Shown here: positions 23,564 to 35,558 of the stretch, in pieces
How positions within the stretch are numbered: the first letter of the stretch is position 1
Layout: the number at the start of each line of letters is the position of its first letter
Source: Ottelia alismoides
Lineage: Eukaryota > Streptophyta > Magnoliopsida > Alismatales > Hydrocharitaceae
DNA length: 64,000 nucleotides
Direction of reading: 5' to 3'
Assembly (NCBI GenBank): GCA_037367405.1
Contig: JAZKJV010002329.1
Span: 434,001-498,000 of the forward strand
Notes under the pieces: generated by a model
What the model was told of the DNA's origin: nothing
What the model saw: only the letters and a program-made list of their open reading frames with translations
The model's database searches: none
Made by a program: the position numbers and the translations under genes

Positions 23564-26218
23564 CTATGAAGAAGGAGAATCCATACAGTAATCATCATTC
23601 ACCACATATGGATCCGCAATTTGAACAGAAACCTTTCCTTTATTCATATTTTTGTTTTTCTTTTTATTCCCACAGTCTCTAGGTACAAAATGTGGCAACA
23701 TCACAGATGGTGGCTCAACAAAAGTAGATGTGGTGGCCTCAGCGCCACCACTAGCACCGGTCTTCACGGCATCAGCACCGCACTCTGGTTCAGCATCCAA
23801 AATGGTGGCATCAGCACCACCGTCTGCATCTGGTCTCTCGACGGCATCAGTACCGTCGTCTGGATCTCCGTCATTGGTGGCATCAGCACCACCGTCTTCA
23901 ACATCATCATGGGCGGCATCAGCACCGCTCTTCTGCTCCTCTGGCGCTCCTGATCCTGCATCTGGTTGTCGCTCAGAAGAGGCGCCGCCGGCTGGTATCC
24001 TACCGCTCCTAGTAGTAACAAAATCAGCATCATAATAGGAATAAGACATGTCACTCAAATAGTCACTAGGAGAGGTGTCCTCTGTGAACTCTACCTGCTC
24101 AGATTTTCTTTTTAGATTATTAGGATTAGGTTCGATCTGAGAAGGTATGGCGGCTTTGCCTTTGATGATGTCCCGCATTTCCTGCCGGAACTCATCCATT
24201 TCTTGCCGGAAAGATGCTCGCTGTTCAGATAGCAAGCGGGCAAGATCATCAAGGGCTGGGTTCTCAAAGGCAGGACCCTGAGAACTGGATGTCTGTCCCT
24301 GCTGGAAATGGGGCTGCTGCTGCTGGTGTGGCTGCTGATACTGGGGGGGAGGCTGGGGATAAGACTGCTGAGGCAGCTGGCGCTGCCTCCATGACTGTCC
24401 CTGATAGGCGGGACGAGGACCACTCTGATACTGCTGTTGATGGGCGTACTGGGGCTGATGGTGTTGCTGCTGTGGCTGGCTGTTCTGCTGTCCTTGGGCA
24501 GGGTTCTGCTGCTGGGAGGAGGAGCCACCGTTGCCCCAACGGAATCCGGGATGATCCCGACGAATCCCGGGCTGAGGGTACCGGTCGTACCAAATCCCAT
24601 TGACTTCCATCAATGGTTCCTTCTCAAAGGAGGGTGGAGGAAGAACTGCCAGTGGCTGCTCCGGCTGATACACCACCATCTGCGTCTCCTGAGACGGTGG
24701 TTGCTCTGGATGGTACTGTAGCAGTGGAACCGGCTCTGCCTGAATATGATTCACTTGTTGGTATGAGGTAGAGGGTTGGTTGGAGCTGCTAGCGTTGGAG
24801 TCAGCCCGTGAAGTGGGAGGCTGTTGGGATTGAGCTTGTGCCTCCTGAATGCATAGGATTTGAGTTTTCAGGTCACTCATGGTTTTGGTGAGAAGGTCCA
24901 TCTGAGCAAGACCTTGGTTCTGCTTCTTCTCGAGGATCTCCATGCGGTCCAAATTCTCACTAATAATGCCCATGTCGGCTGCGGCTGATTCGGCTTGGGC
25001 TGCGGCTACCGACGTTGTATTGGGACCGGCATCGATGCGGGCGATCCTCTGAAATGTTCCCGCTCCTTGCGGGGGCTTCTGCTGTGTGTAGACTCGGGCC
25101 TGGGTCATCACAGTAGAGTTTTCTACCATGCTTTTGTAGATGGCCCAGACGTCGTCTTCTCCCTTGGAGAAATAAGACCCACCGCAAGAGGCGTTCACTA
25201 GCCCCTGCAGCTCCGGTGTCAGCCCACAGAAGAAACTCTGCACGAGATTGGGCTTGGAGATGTCATGATGTGGACACCGGTCGATGAGCTCTCTGAAACG
25301 ATCCCAGGCTTCATGGAACTGTTCGTTTGGGATCATGACGAAGTTACTGATCATGGCTCGAGCTGCGTTGGTCCGGCCGAGAGGGTAGTACTTCTTCAGG
25401 TACGCGGTCCGGAGATCTGCCCATGTGTCGACGAATCGCCCAAGGTGTTTGAGCCAATATGCGGCTCTGTCAACCAAAGAGAATGGAAAGGCGATCATCT
25501 TTATTGTGTCCTCGGTCATCAACCGATCATGGATAGTGCTGCAAATCATTTCGAATTCCCGGAGGTGGAGGTGCAGTTCTTCGGTCGGCAACCCATGGAA
25601 CTTGGGTAGAAGCTGGATAGTGTGGGGCCGAAGCTCGAAATCTCCGTGGATTGGCGGGAGTCTGATCCACCGGTGAGTGAGGGATGCAGCTGGGTTGTGC
25701 AGTTCCCTCATGATGGTCAGTGGCGGTCGCTCAGCGTCTGGATCGCCTCCTCCTGCATCGGGTCCTCCTCCTCCTCCGCCACCGCCCCCAGGTCGGTTCT
25801 CTCTCATCTGTGCTATTTCTCTCATCAGATCACCCATGAATGTTCCCTGGTCACGGATCTGTCTCTGCATTGTCTCCAGGGATGCTAACAAGGAATTGTT
25901 GATGGCCACTTGATCGATTATGAATGGAGGGTGATCGTGGTCATCTGGGTGCTCGCCTCTGTCTGCCATTGCTGGATTTTCTGAAAAAGCAAAAGAGGCC
26001 ATCTCAGGTGCTGTCGAATGAGCCGAACTCTGTGATGCACTGAATTCTGACACAATTGGACTGAGAGAAGGAGAATGAGAAGGGTGGTCGAGGGGGAACA
26101 GGGTGGATGTGAACTCAGGCTCGGAGAGCGGACTCTCCGAGGTATTCCTAGATGAATAAGGAGGAGTGCTGGATAGCGGTGCCGACAAAGTCGGCCTAAG
26201 AGATCTCCGTCCCATCAT
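23564..26218 (-). CDS. gag: Element B gag polyprotein (ends at a premature stop before protease)
   Basis: I chose the ATG at 26218 (MMGRRSLRP) because A and D start the same way; an upstream in-frame ATG at 26338 adds 40 residues without counterpart. The protein has an acidic N-terminus, a nine-glycine run near residue 150, and a gag capsid domain (LPKFHGLPTEELHL, KMIAFPFSLVDRAAYWLKHLG, KKYYPLGRTNAAR, LVNASCGGSY; about 25000-25650). A coiled Q-rich stretch, a P/Q-rich linker and the GADA/GTDA acidic repeat (about 23725-23925) follow. It stops at TAG 23564-23566, where the related elements read on towards protease. It would form virus-like particles in the cytoplasm. The domain call rests on similarity among the window's own elements and to known Athila gag. 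No CCHC knuckle is visible. Confidence 0.88.
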   Translation of the reverse strand: MMGRRSLRPTLSAPLSSTPPYSSRNTSESPLSEPEFTSTLFPLDHPSHSPSLSPIVSEFSASQSSAHSTAPEMASFAFSENPAMADRGEHPDDHDHPPFIIDQVAINNSLLASLETMQRQIRDQGTFMGDLMREIAQMRENRPGGGGGGGGGPDAGGGDPDAERPPLTIMRELHNPAASLTHRWIRLPPIHGDFELRPHTIQLLPKFHGLPTEELHLHLREFEMICSTIHDRLMTEDTIKMIAFPFSLVDRAAYWLKHLGRFVDTWADLRTAYLKKYYPLGRTNAARAMISNFVMIPNEQFHEAWDRFRELIDRCPHHDISKPNLVQSFFCGLTPELQGLVNASCGGSYFSKGEDDVWAIYKSMVENSTVMTQARVYTQQKPPQGAGTFQRIARIDAGPNTTSVAAAQAESAAADMGIISENLDRMEILEKKQNQGLAQMDLLTKTMSDLKTQILCIQEAQAQSQQPPTSRADSNASSSNQPSTSYQQVNHIQAEPVPLLQYHPEQPPSQETQMVVYQPEQPLAVLPPPSFEKEPLMEVNGIWYDRYPQPGIRRDHPGFRWGNGGSSSQQQNPAQGQQNSQPQQQHHQPQYAHQQQYQSGPRPAYQGQSWRQRQLPQQSYPQPPPQYQQPHQQQQPHFQQGQTSSSQGPAFENPALDDLARLLSEQRASFRQEMDEFRQEMRDIIKGKAAIPSQIEPNPNNLKRKSEQVEFTEDTSPSDYLSDMSYSYYDADFVTTRSGRIPAGGASSERQPDAGSGAPEEQKSGADAAHDDVEDGGADATNDGDPDDGTDAVERPDADGGADATILDAEPECGADAVKTGASGGAEATTSTFVEPPSVMLPHFVPRDCGNKKKNKNMNKGKVSVQIADPYVVNDDYCMDSPSS

Positions 26219-26380
26219 CTTGATTATTTGGGAAGAGTAGGGAAAATGCAAGTGAAGAAGAAAGGAATGATATGAGATGCAACAAAATTGCGCACAATTA
26301 TGCTGTGTTTTTGATCTTGACCTAAATAAATCTAACAATTAAACACAAGGCAAGGGTGAGTTCACCAACTCAACACGTGA

Positions 26381-26398
26381 AGCCGTGAAGGTTCGGCT
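26381..26398 (-). other. Leader hairpin 2 (inner stem) of element B
   Basis: A five-base stem with an eight-base loop follows AAAATTGACAAGATAA on the coding strand, as in A, C and D. The stem sequence differs from the others but still pairs. The outer arms seen in A, C and D are not preserved here; only the TTGGTGAA-type 3' arm is visible near 26360-26370. Confidence 0.6.
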
Positions 26399-27630
26399 TT
26401 TATCTTGTCAATTTTAGCTTGTTTTCAGGAATTTATCTTGTCACGAGTCCTTAGAGCGCTACGCCTAAAGGAGAGAGAGTACTGCCGGGAAAGTGTCCCC
26501 GTACTTGTCCTCCTCCTGTGTAACCTGTAACTTGTGCTTTTTAAGGTCCTTGTAACCCTTCCTGGATCCCTACTCAGCCAAAGAAATAGAGGGAGGAAGC
26601 CGATAGGCGAAACCGATACTTCGGACCTCGCTCGCAACGGAATCACCCGTGAGCGTACAAGGTCCTACTCGGACGCAGCCGGTGAGACAGACACACCCGT
26701 GAAGGCGTGGCCTAAGCTCGGTACTTCGGACAAGGTCGGCGCTCACACATAACTGAGTCACCAATGGCGACCAAGCCCTACTCGACTACGTACGATAGTA
26801 GCGCCAATACTTCGGAAATCCAGGTGATACACAAGGCAGCCACAAGTTGGGTTTTTGGCTCTAATCCTTACGAAGCGCTCACCTCACTTGGAAGGAGACC
26901 TTCCCATGCAAGCTGAATACAAGTGAGGGTGTTACTCTCCCCAAGCAATGAATCCAATTACATATTTTATTTTTGGTCAAGTTTTCTTTATCAGTCCCTT
27001 TTTTAAATTTTTTTGGTGTTATCGCTTCTTTTGAGTAGATTCAAACAAGCGCCTAACGATTTTTGTATTTTCTTGATCCTACTTTGTTCCAAAAACAGAG
27101 GGAGAATAGAGTCGGAAAAGCCGTGCAAGTCGACACCAAGGTGGAAATCTCACCTTTGTGCCTAAATGATGCATGCAAAGTAAGAAGACTTACAGCGAAT
27201 CCCAGCTCTCTCCATGCGGGATGCAAAGCAGAATTTTTAAACCTAAACTACATGGCGATATGCAAAAATGGAATCGTCCTAGAATAGGCAACTGCTAGCG
27301 TGAAGAACCACAAGCTAGCTACTAACTCCCAATTCGAGTGTCCGGTCTAGGCTCACCCCTCCTCTGCTCAACACATTTGAGTTAGGAGAAAGCGCTTGTT
27401 CGGGAATGAGCTCGCGGCGCGTGGATCGAAAGCTATTAGCTAACTGTTTAATTAATCTAAGTCCAACAACGATCTATAGGAACATGCTAAGGTAATTAGG
27501 GTGTTTGGACCTATTCTAATCGAATCAAGCAAAACCTATAATCTAAGGGCTCAATCCACAAAAGAAAGAAAAAGGGAAACAAAACCGGAAAATGACAGCG
27601 ATAAAACGCGATAAAAACCGCGGTGAGCCC

Positions 27631-27650
27631 CCGGGTGAACAAACACCCGG
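27631..27650 (-). other. Leader hairpin 1 of element B
   Basis: CCGGGTG pairs with CACCCGG over AACAAA. It occupies the place of the CGAGCAC/GTGCTCG hairpin of A and D and is also beside a G run on the coding strand. Confidence 0.55.
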
Positions 27651-27985
27651 AAATTAGGCCCGGTAGTGTCCAAGTGTCCAATGTACTTGTATTATTACAA
27701 TTAATGAATCACTCTCTCACAAAAATAAAATAAGAACTAAACTAATCACTCCCTCTCACTCCTCTTGCTCTCTCATGCCGGCTTGGCTAAAGAATAGCCG
27801 GCTCCGCTTCCCAAGGTTGCTTCGGGTCACCTAGGCGATCCGCCCCAGCTCCGCGGTCCCTCGCAAGAAGACAAGAAGAGAAGCGGTCAGATAGCTCAAT
27901 CAATCAATATCACAAATGCTAGAGATAGAAACTAAAGCTATGGTAGACAATCAACACAAACAAAATGTAGACTACTCGTTGTTGC

Positions 27986-28003
27986 TCCCCTGCAACAGCG
28001 CCA
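27986..28003 (-). other. Primer-binding site of element B (tRNA-Asp, two mismatches)
   Basis: The minus strand reads TGGCGCTGTTGCAGGGGA two bases after the LTR end. It matches the tRNA-Asp complement at 16 of 18 positions; the first seven bases, which pair with the primer's 3' end, are intact. Confidence 0.85.
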
Positions 28004-28005
28004 TT

Positions 28006-31000
28006 TGATAATCTCAAAAATCGATGTGGTTGTATCGACTCACAAGGCGAGTCAACAGTCGGTGTTTGACCACACAAAATCTGAAATTAATCAACAATTA
28101 ACCCACACTAAAGATCAATGAATTAGAAATAATGTGGAGTTAAAATTTATTTTTAACTCTGCACAAATGGTGTATAGTGTCAAGTATGCAGAGAGTTCGA
28201 ACACAGGGAGCAAGCAGGGTAGATCAAAAATGTGCTCAAGTGAATGTGTGTGTGTGAAGTGTCTACACTAAGCAAGCAAGCAAATAAAATTTTTGTGGGT
28301 TTTTAATTTTTAAAATTTTTTTTATAGTTTTATATTTTATATTTTTTTAATTTTCAATATTGGAAAATAAAGGCAATGTAATGAAAGGCAAGATAAAATA
28401 TTTATAAAAATAAGCAAAAATAACCAAAAATTCAGAAATAAAGTGTTTTTGATATTTTTAGGATTTTTTACTATTTTTGTGATTTTTGGGGATTTTTCAA
28501 GGTGTTTTTGGTATTTTTAATTACTGAAATAAGAGAAAACGGTGACAAAGTTGTTGGCTGGGGGTAAAACTGGAATAAAAAATAACAAACAGCAACCAAA
28601 AATTTTCAAAATAATTTTAAAATAAATAGAACAAAATATGGAACAAACAGAACCTGAGTTTGCATTTTTTTGGATTTTTTTTGAATTTATATATTTTTTT
28701 TGAAGTTTTTGAGTGTTTTCTAATTTTTAGTGTTTTTCTTTTGAGATTTTTAATGATTTTTGGACTGACACTAAATTAGGTTAAAATAGACAGTAGGTAA
28801 TTTTTTTGGAATTTTTCGAAGTGTTTTAATATTTTTTTGGCATTTTCTAAACTAGACAGTAGGGAAAAAGCATGTTTTTGATTTTTAATAAATATAAAAA
28901 TAAAACAAAATCAAAAAAACTAAAATGATAGCGTCAAAGTACACGTGTCCAGGAACTGAACCCTATTTTTGTGGAATTTTTGGACTTAAAATGATAGTTC
29001 AAATAAATACAACAAGCATCCAATCAATCAACAGGCCTGGCAGGGGCATTTATGCAATTTACAAAACATCCAGGGGCTCACATGCAATTTTCCACAAAAT
29101 ATTGAACTGAATATTCGATTTATAGCACTAAAACACAATTACAAAACCCGCCTGGGTACACTAGCAATTTTCCCACCAGGGCGCGTGACTTGCACGCGCC
29201 TGGCGAGGACTAGAATGTAATATCCAAAACCCAGAAAGCTTAATTGCAAATTTCCCAAAAATATAACACGTGATGTCACAGTTTTGGTAATAAAATGAAA
29301 TACAAACAAAGCCGAGGGTCCCTCTGCAAAATGCCCACACCTCACGTGTACAGGTCACGTGAGGTGACGTGGCGAAGGACCTGGATGCAAATATGGAAAA
29401 CTCAGGGGTCTTTGTGCAAATAACCCAAAGATTTTACACTACAGATGAAAGTTTAAATATTAAATAATAAATAAAAAAGGCGCGAGGGTGTAAATGCAAA
29501 ATACCCTCGACGCGCGATCCGACGGCGATGGAGTTGCCACTTGACACGTGGCGCGTTGTGGACGGCCGATGACGCTTCGTGGATCAGCGGCTGAGATTAG
29601 ATCTTCCAGGGAAGATCAACGGTCGAGGGGTGGCGTGATCCAACGGCGACTGTGCGATCTGGAGGAGACGCCCTGATCGGACGATGGCGAAGGTGGCTGG
29701 ACGAACACGGCGGAGCTCCGACTGGGCGAGGTTCCTCGAGCTCCTCCGGCCGACTCCGGAGACTTCTGGGCTTCAAAATTGGGCTGGAGCCTCCTCTGGT
29801 CCTCCTCTATCTCCTGGGGGAGTCAAAAAGCCACGGCGGTGGCCGTGGTGCTCGCTGGTGGCTGGCGGAGCTGGAGCGCTTCGTTAGCTCCGGCGAGCTT
29901 CAAACTCGCCTCCAGGAGGCTTCGCTTGGGCTTTGACCTGCAAGAATGGTCAACGGGTCCAGGGCAAACTGCCTGTACCGTTGGATGGTCGGGGAGAAGC
30001 GCGAATCGAACTAGGGGTGCACGGCCGGAGGTGCTCTCCGGCCAAGGTGCTTGATTAAGCGAGATAGTCGATGCAACTTGGATTTTTTGTAGATTTTCGA
30101 AGCTAAGGGTAACAGGAAATTAACTGACGAAATAAAAAGGCGGGGGAAAGCCCTAGATGGCCGGAGCCAGAGGGAGGAGCAAACCTCGACCGGCGACTTC
30201 GCGGGAGGTAGGGGAAGCACCTCCGACCTCGGGAGCCTTGGCTGAAGAGCCCACGACGGAGCTGTCACCTCCAGGTAGCTCTGGAGCACGAAAGAGGCGC
30301 GAGGGGTGGACCGAAGGGTGTTCGAATTCGAATCGAAAGGTGGGGGGTTAGTTTTAAGTAGTTTGACCCGAGGTGACAGGGGTTCGAAGAACGAGGTACC
30401 ACAGGTGCGTCGATGATCCACAGCCCAAGATGAAGCTTGGGCGGGCATCCTTGATAGAAGGGCTACAAAAGTCATGAAGAGTGCTTCATGATTTGATGAA
30501 AGGGGTGACCTCGGAAAAAGGGTGAAGATAGGTCAAAACCAACCTCTGACAGGCGCACATGGGTAAAGGGCAGGCAGTTGACCAGAGTCAACAGAGGCCG
30601 CCCCCTGGTTGGTCCACGTGGACCAACCAGGAAAAACCCAGCGGAAATGTTTTAATAATTCATTTAAAAATAGAAAAAGGCCGAATTAAATTATGATTAT
30701 AAAATAAAAACTATTTGTTATTTTCTGTAGTATTTTATTATGAATTTTAATTATTTTTATAACTTGGATTTTTACAAGTTACCTTTATAGCCTTATATAG
30801 GTATATTATATATATAGTTTATTAATTTATTTTTATTTTGTGTATTTTATCTTTATTATTTTCATTTCTTATTTTCTAAAATTATGAAATACTTTTATCT
30901 ACACAAATATATTTTTATTTAATTTTTCTGATATGTTTTGTATATTTAATAAAATACAAGTATGTTTTGTATAGGTATATGTATAGGCAGTATACCTATG

Positions 31001-31787
31001 TATTCTTTATACAAGTATTTTTATTTTGTAATTTCTTTGCATTTTTATTCTGATTTTAATGCACATATATATTATAAGTAATATTTACATAATTATAAAA
31101 ATATAAAAATGAATAAATAATGAATAAAGAATAAATTGTATATTTTATCTGTACAAGTATACAATAGGGGTCCAAAACTCAACTTTCAAACCGTAGCTCC
31201 GCCAAATGCGAAACCACCACCATTAAATAGATTATTTTATTCTATATACAATTAAAGGTAAGTTTGCTACATTTGGAGTTGTCAGTTGTGAGATACGGGT
31301 CTGGGAAGTTGGGATTCTGGATTCTTATTCAAACCATAACTTTTTATCTGTGTATTATTTTTCTGTGAAATCAATTTTGTATTTTTCTATATAAAATGAT
31401 CTACAACTTTCATGTACAAAGTTTCTTTATTTGATGTATAAAAAGTGGAAACAAAAATAGGTCCCAAAATGAATAAAGAATGAATAGAATTTTATAGGTA
31501 TTTATACTGTATTTTGGCCCTTATCTCCCCCTACTTTATTCCTTGCCGACCTATTCATCAAGATGCCTAGGTCTCTGGGTTTTGGGTCATAAAATATTTA
31601 CAATATTTTATTCTTTTTCTTTTCTTTATTTATTCTATAATTTTGGCTTTAATTACAGTATTTTATACATTATTTGAATGCTCATGCATGAATGTTAAGA
31701 TGCTCTATTTAATGCTATTTACAGGCATTTGCTAGGGTTTTTGGTGCCAAAATGATAGAATAAAGATGATGAAATGAGGATTCAACA
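28006..31787 (-). repeat. 5' LTR of element B (3782 bp)
   Basis: TGATAATC...GGATTCAACA on the plus strand, paired with 13133-16943. The 28-bp G-box palindrome is at 30604-30631. As the upstream LTR it would contain the promoter that drives leftward transcription. Small frames inside (28925-30475) repeat those of the other LTR and are not genes. Confidence 0.95.
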
Positions 31788-31792
31788 AGGGT
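31788..31792. repeat. Target-site duplication of element B, right copy (AGGGT)
   Basis: It follows the LTR terminus TTCAACA and matches 13128-13132; element D's LTR sequence resumes immediately after. Confidence 0.92.
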
Positions 31793-33472
31793 CGATATGG
31801 GCGAGCTCCGGCAAAGGTGTGGACGGAGGAGCTCGAGCCCCAGCTCCTGTGCGAGCTGGATTGAGTGGGAGTATGGAGAATGTGCGAGGGAGGAATGCGA
31901 AGGCTATGGCACAGCCCGATGGTCGAACGGTGGTCGGACGTGATCGGAATCGACGGTGAACGGCGGAGCGGCGAATTGGGGATAATCGAAAATCAAAGAA
32001 AATGAAAGGACAACGGGTCTACCTGGGTGAAGGAATGGACTGGGGGCGAGCTTGCGAAGCTCTGGGTCCTCGCCTCAAGGAGCGCCGACCTCCGAGGCTC
32101 TGGCTCCATCTCTGGGTGGAGCACGGCGGTGATGGCTTGCCGGATCAGTGGCCGCTTGCTCCCTCCTCGCTGCGACACTTGCTGGAGCAAGCTGTCACTC
32201 TCGCCAACACAGTGGAGGTCACAGGTAGCGAAGCAAATGAGCCAAAGATAGGAATGAAGGTGGTGGAGCTCGGACTATATACGTTGGAGGGTCCGGGAAG
32301 ATGAGCACGGGTAGGGCATTCTGGAGCGCGGATCTCGAGGTAGATACCCCGGCGAGGGTCTCGGATGTAGCAGGAAGGAATCGGACCCAGGGTTTAGGCG
32401 AGGGGGAATCGAGTTTAGGTGCTAAAATAGGGGGAAGTCAGGTCGGGCACCTAACCCGTGGGAAGTGGTCCTGGGGGGGGCAGTTGACCTGGCGGTCAAC
32501 AATCCCCAGGGCCAATGGGAAGCGGTCGCGTGGCAGATGTTTAGAAATTAAATAAAAAATAGAAAACGGTCGAATTAATAAAAACTCAAAACATGAAATA
32601 TTTTTGTTTTATTTTTTTCTATTTTGTTGTGATTTTTAATTAATTTTTCAAAGTAAAAATAAGGTATGTACATAGTAGGGTTATATATAGGTATATATAC
32701 AATATATAGGATTTTTAATTTTGATTTTTAATTTGTTATTTTTATACAATTTTACTCCCATTTTATATTTTATTTATTTATATCATAAAATAAGGAATAA
32801 AAAGATATTTTTATTTTATTTTTATTATTTATATACATAGGTGAAATAAATAGATATGTACATTTATATACATGGTATATTTACAATATATTTTTAGGTT
32901 TTTAATTTTGTTATTTTTATTTTGTTTTAGTTTTAAGGGTTTTTATTTTATTTATTTACATTATGTAATATAGAATATTTACAAAATTTTTAGAGATTAA
33001 TTTTATTTATTTACAAAGCCAAATAAATATAAGATGGATGGTCTATATACATGGTGGCTATGTTTTTGTTTTCTTTTTTATTTTTATATTTTTATCTTGA
33101 TTTTATATTTAGAAATATATACAAGTATTTACAAGCCAATTTGAGTCTATTTTTGTGAGGAAAATACTTTTATTTTATTTACATAGATAATTACACACAT
33201 GAGCCCCTATCTCCCTCTACTTTGGCTTTTATGCGGTCAGGCCCATGCTGAGCCCTCCCTTGGGTTAGGTTGCTCAATATTTATTCTAAATATTTCCCTC
33301 TTTTTCTTTTTAATCTTTATTCTTTTATTTTTGCGCAAAAACATGCTAATTATATGTTTTTACACAATGCATGCTTTTGGTAATTATTTCTATTTACAAC
33401 TATATACATGCATTTGCAAAGGTTTTTGTAGCTAAAATATAAGAATAAAGAGTGGTGAATGAGTATTCATCA
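31793..33472 (-). repeat. 3' LTR of element D, proximal part
   Basis: It continues the LTR cut at 13132 and is nearly identical to 61317-62991. A minus-strand TATA-like core lies at about 32275-32282 (ACTATATACG on the plus strand). It ends ...GTATTCATCA at 33472 against the polypurine tract. The frames at 31774-32555 are chance frames in the GC-rich part. Confidence 0.93.
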
Positions 33473-33485
33473 CTCCCCTATACTT
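33473..33485 (-). other. Polypurine tract of element D
   Basis: On the minus strand AAGTATAGGGGAG abuts the LTR start TGATGAATACTC. Confidence 0.85.
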
Positions 33486-35558
33486 AACTTTGCTAGTCCC
33501 TTAGCAAACACTTATTTGAAAAAGAAGTGAAAAAGGAAATAAATAAAAAGAAAAAGAGAATGTACATGGATCATGGTTGATTATTAAACTTGCCTTCATT
33601 AAATTAAGGTATGGAGCTCGATCAGATCTTTGGATGTGTCAGAACCTTATTTGGACTTAAGCCTAAAACTCAACAGCCTCTAAGTTCCACTAATCTATAA
33701 CCAAGACTCCTCAATGCTCCAGGTCAGAACAAGTCATCAATCACAAACCCTGAAGACCATGAATCTTTTCTTGTCCTGTGAATGTGAGGTCTAAGCTCTC
33801 CACCTCAGAAATGGTAACTTGACAACCCTCCCCAACAAGGTAACTCTATGACCTCAATCTGGCCACTCTTTCCTCGAGGAGCGGGGTATTCCCTTCTAAG
33901 TTCAAGTTCAACCGGCTCAAGAAGAGGGGGAAGAAAAGAATGGGTCAAGGCCAGTGTAGCCATGTACCCTTGGGAGCTTGACCAGTGTAGCCAAGTCTCC
34001 CTGCTGCAAGCTACATCAGGTGGATCATGAAACTCAAGCTTTGCTTATTGCACTCTATATACATACTCCGGTGGGATTATCATTTTCTCTCAGACCCACC
34101 ACTTTTTTGGAGTTATTTTCTTTTTGCATTTTTTTTCAAGTGCATCTATACAACATATACATGTGCAGCATATATACAAGGAGTTTTTCCTCTTGAGCCA
34201 GTAGACTATCCCTCTTTTGAAGCTTTATTGCAACCCACAACTCCTGTCGTTAGACCTCATGGCAACCAGACCAAGTTGAGACGCACTTCCTTCACTAAAA
34301 TAAGAAGAGAGGTTCTGCCTAGAAGTACTACCCTCATATGCTACCCCAAGTCAAGGAAGACTGCCTCCTCACCACCTCATCTGTAGAGAGCTCGGTGCAT
34401 AGTGCTGGTGTCCAAGTAAAGCCATTGTCTATATGAGTCATGTGTTGTTGTTAAGTGCTCTACTTAGGCTCATTGAGATGACATGTGATCATAGCCTAGT
34501 GGACTCAAAGAATTAAGTCACCATGGACCTGAAAAGCCTTAAACCTAAGCCCTATAAGGTTCCTCTTAGAGGTTAGGTGGATTAAGATCTTAATCAAGCT
34601 CCATTTCTTAATTTGATTCCAGACTAGTTTAAATGTCAACTATCATCCAGAAAAACTATATACATATGTACAAAAGATGTTATTTACACAAAGTTTACAA
34701 ACGTGCAAAATTTTTGAAAAATGTTTTGAAATCATGAATGGATGATGCATGAAGTGCAAGTTTTGCAAAAAAGTATTTACACACATTTACACAAGATTTT
34801 TGCAAACTTTTGATTTTCAAAACATTTTGGAAAAATTTTGTACTATATATATAATTTTGATAAGAAAATATTTACACAAGCTTTACACAAAAGATTTTTG
34901 AAATCATTTTTACAAAAATAATTTGTACACTAGCTATTTATGTGCAAATAAAAGAAGTTTATGTACATGAAAAATTTTTAATTTTGGTGATTTTTAGGGT
35001 TTTTTTAGCCATTTTATTTATTAACCCACTCACACAAAGTACGAGTTATGGCTAAAGTATATATGAAATATATACACACCCCCCTATCCTTAGCTCGAAC
35101 GATGTCCTCAGAGTCAAGAGCGACGAAGAGGACATAACTCGTGCTAGGTATAGGGAAGTGAAAAGAAAGGCTATATACAAAGATGGAATAGAAAAGTCAA
35201 GAGGGTCTCGGGTCTTCCCCCTATACTTAGGATCAAGTACTCCTAAGTATAGCAGGCTGTATACTAAGGGAAAACCGAGTGAAGAATGTACAGGGTCTAC
35301 CCCCCCTATACTTAGGGTCAAATATCCCTAAGTATAGGCAGCAAAACAGGGGTAGAAAGAAACAAAAGAAATACCCGAAGGTCCTACATCTCCCCTATAC
35401 TTAGGGTAAAGTGCGCCCTAAGTATAGCATAATCACAAGATGAAGAAAGGGATGTGGGACTAAAGAATGTAGTGATATAGACATCTGGATCTATACAAGG
35501 CGGAAGATCAGTGAAACTCAGGCGTGAGATGCATTAGATGTGAGTCAAAGACCACATC
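33486..35558 (-). other. 3' noncoding region of element D
   Basis: About 2.1 kb with no env-like frame. It shares blocks with element B (33873-33910, 34180-34240), two copies of a CCAGTGTAGCCA motif (near 33950-33995), and a four-hairpin array (35079-35431). Next to the array, the string TACGAGTTATGGCTAAAGTA (from 35040) is shared with B (from 18855) and, in the opposite sense, with C (about 50490-50510). Confidence 0.72.
35079..35431 (-). repeat. Array of four polypurine-tract hairpins (element D)
   Basis: Inverted repeats start at about 35083, 35221, 35306 and 35395. Examples are CTATACTTAGGA (35221-35232) with TCCTAAGTATAG (35241-35252), and CTATACTTAGGG (35306-35317) with CCCTAAGTATAG (35326-35337). 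On the coding strand the three shorter hairpins end CTAAGTATAGGGG, like the true polypurine tract 1.6-2 kb away; the hairpin nearest the LTR is longer and imperfect. Confidence 0.85.

Larger units (their letters stand above)
26219..27985 (-). other. Untranslated leader of element B
   Basis: About 1.8 kb, no gene supported. It carries the conserved gag-proximal stem (AGCCG 26381-26385 with CGGCT 26394-26398 over an eight-base loop) and the G-rich leader hairpin (27631-27650). Short frames at 26425-26764 and 27063-27287 have no recognisable content. Confidence 0.7.
13133..31787 (-). mobile_element. Element B (Athila-type), inserted in the 3' LTR of D
   Basis: This is a complete 18.7-kb element: LTRs 13133-16943 and 28006-31787, primer site 27986-28003 next to the right LTR, gag-pol on the minus strand between 26218 and 19442, and a polypurine tract at 16944-16957 next to the left LTR. 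The flanking duplication AGGGT is perfect. Its LTRs share termini and general layout, but little sequence, with those of A/D and C, so it is a separate subfamily. By eye the two LTRs differ by about 2%. The polyprotein is broken by stops and the integrase has lost a catalytic residue. Confidence 0.95.

Noticed and set aside
23652..24035. Plus-strand frame with repeated ASAPP units opposite gag of element B
   Set aside because: It is the shadow of the GADA/GTDA coding repeat read on the other strand.
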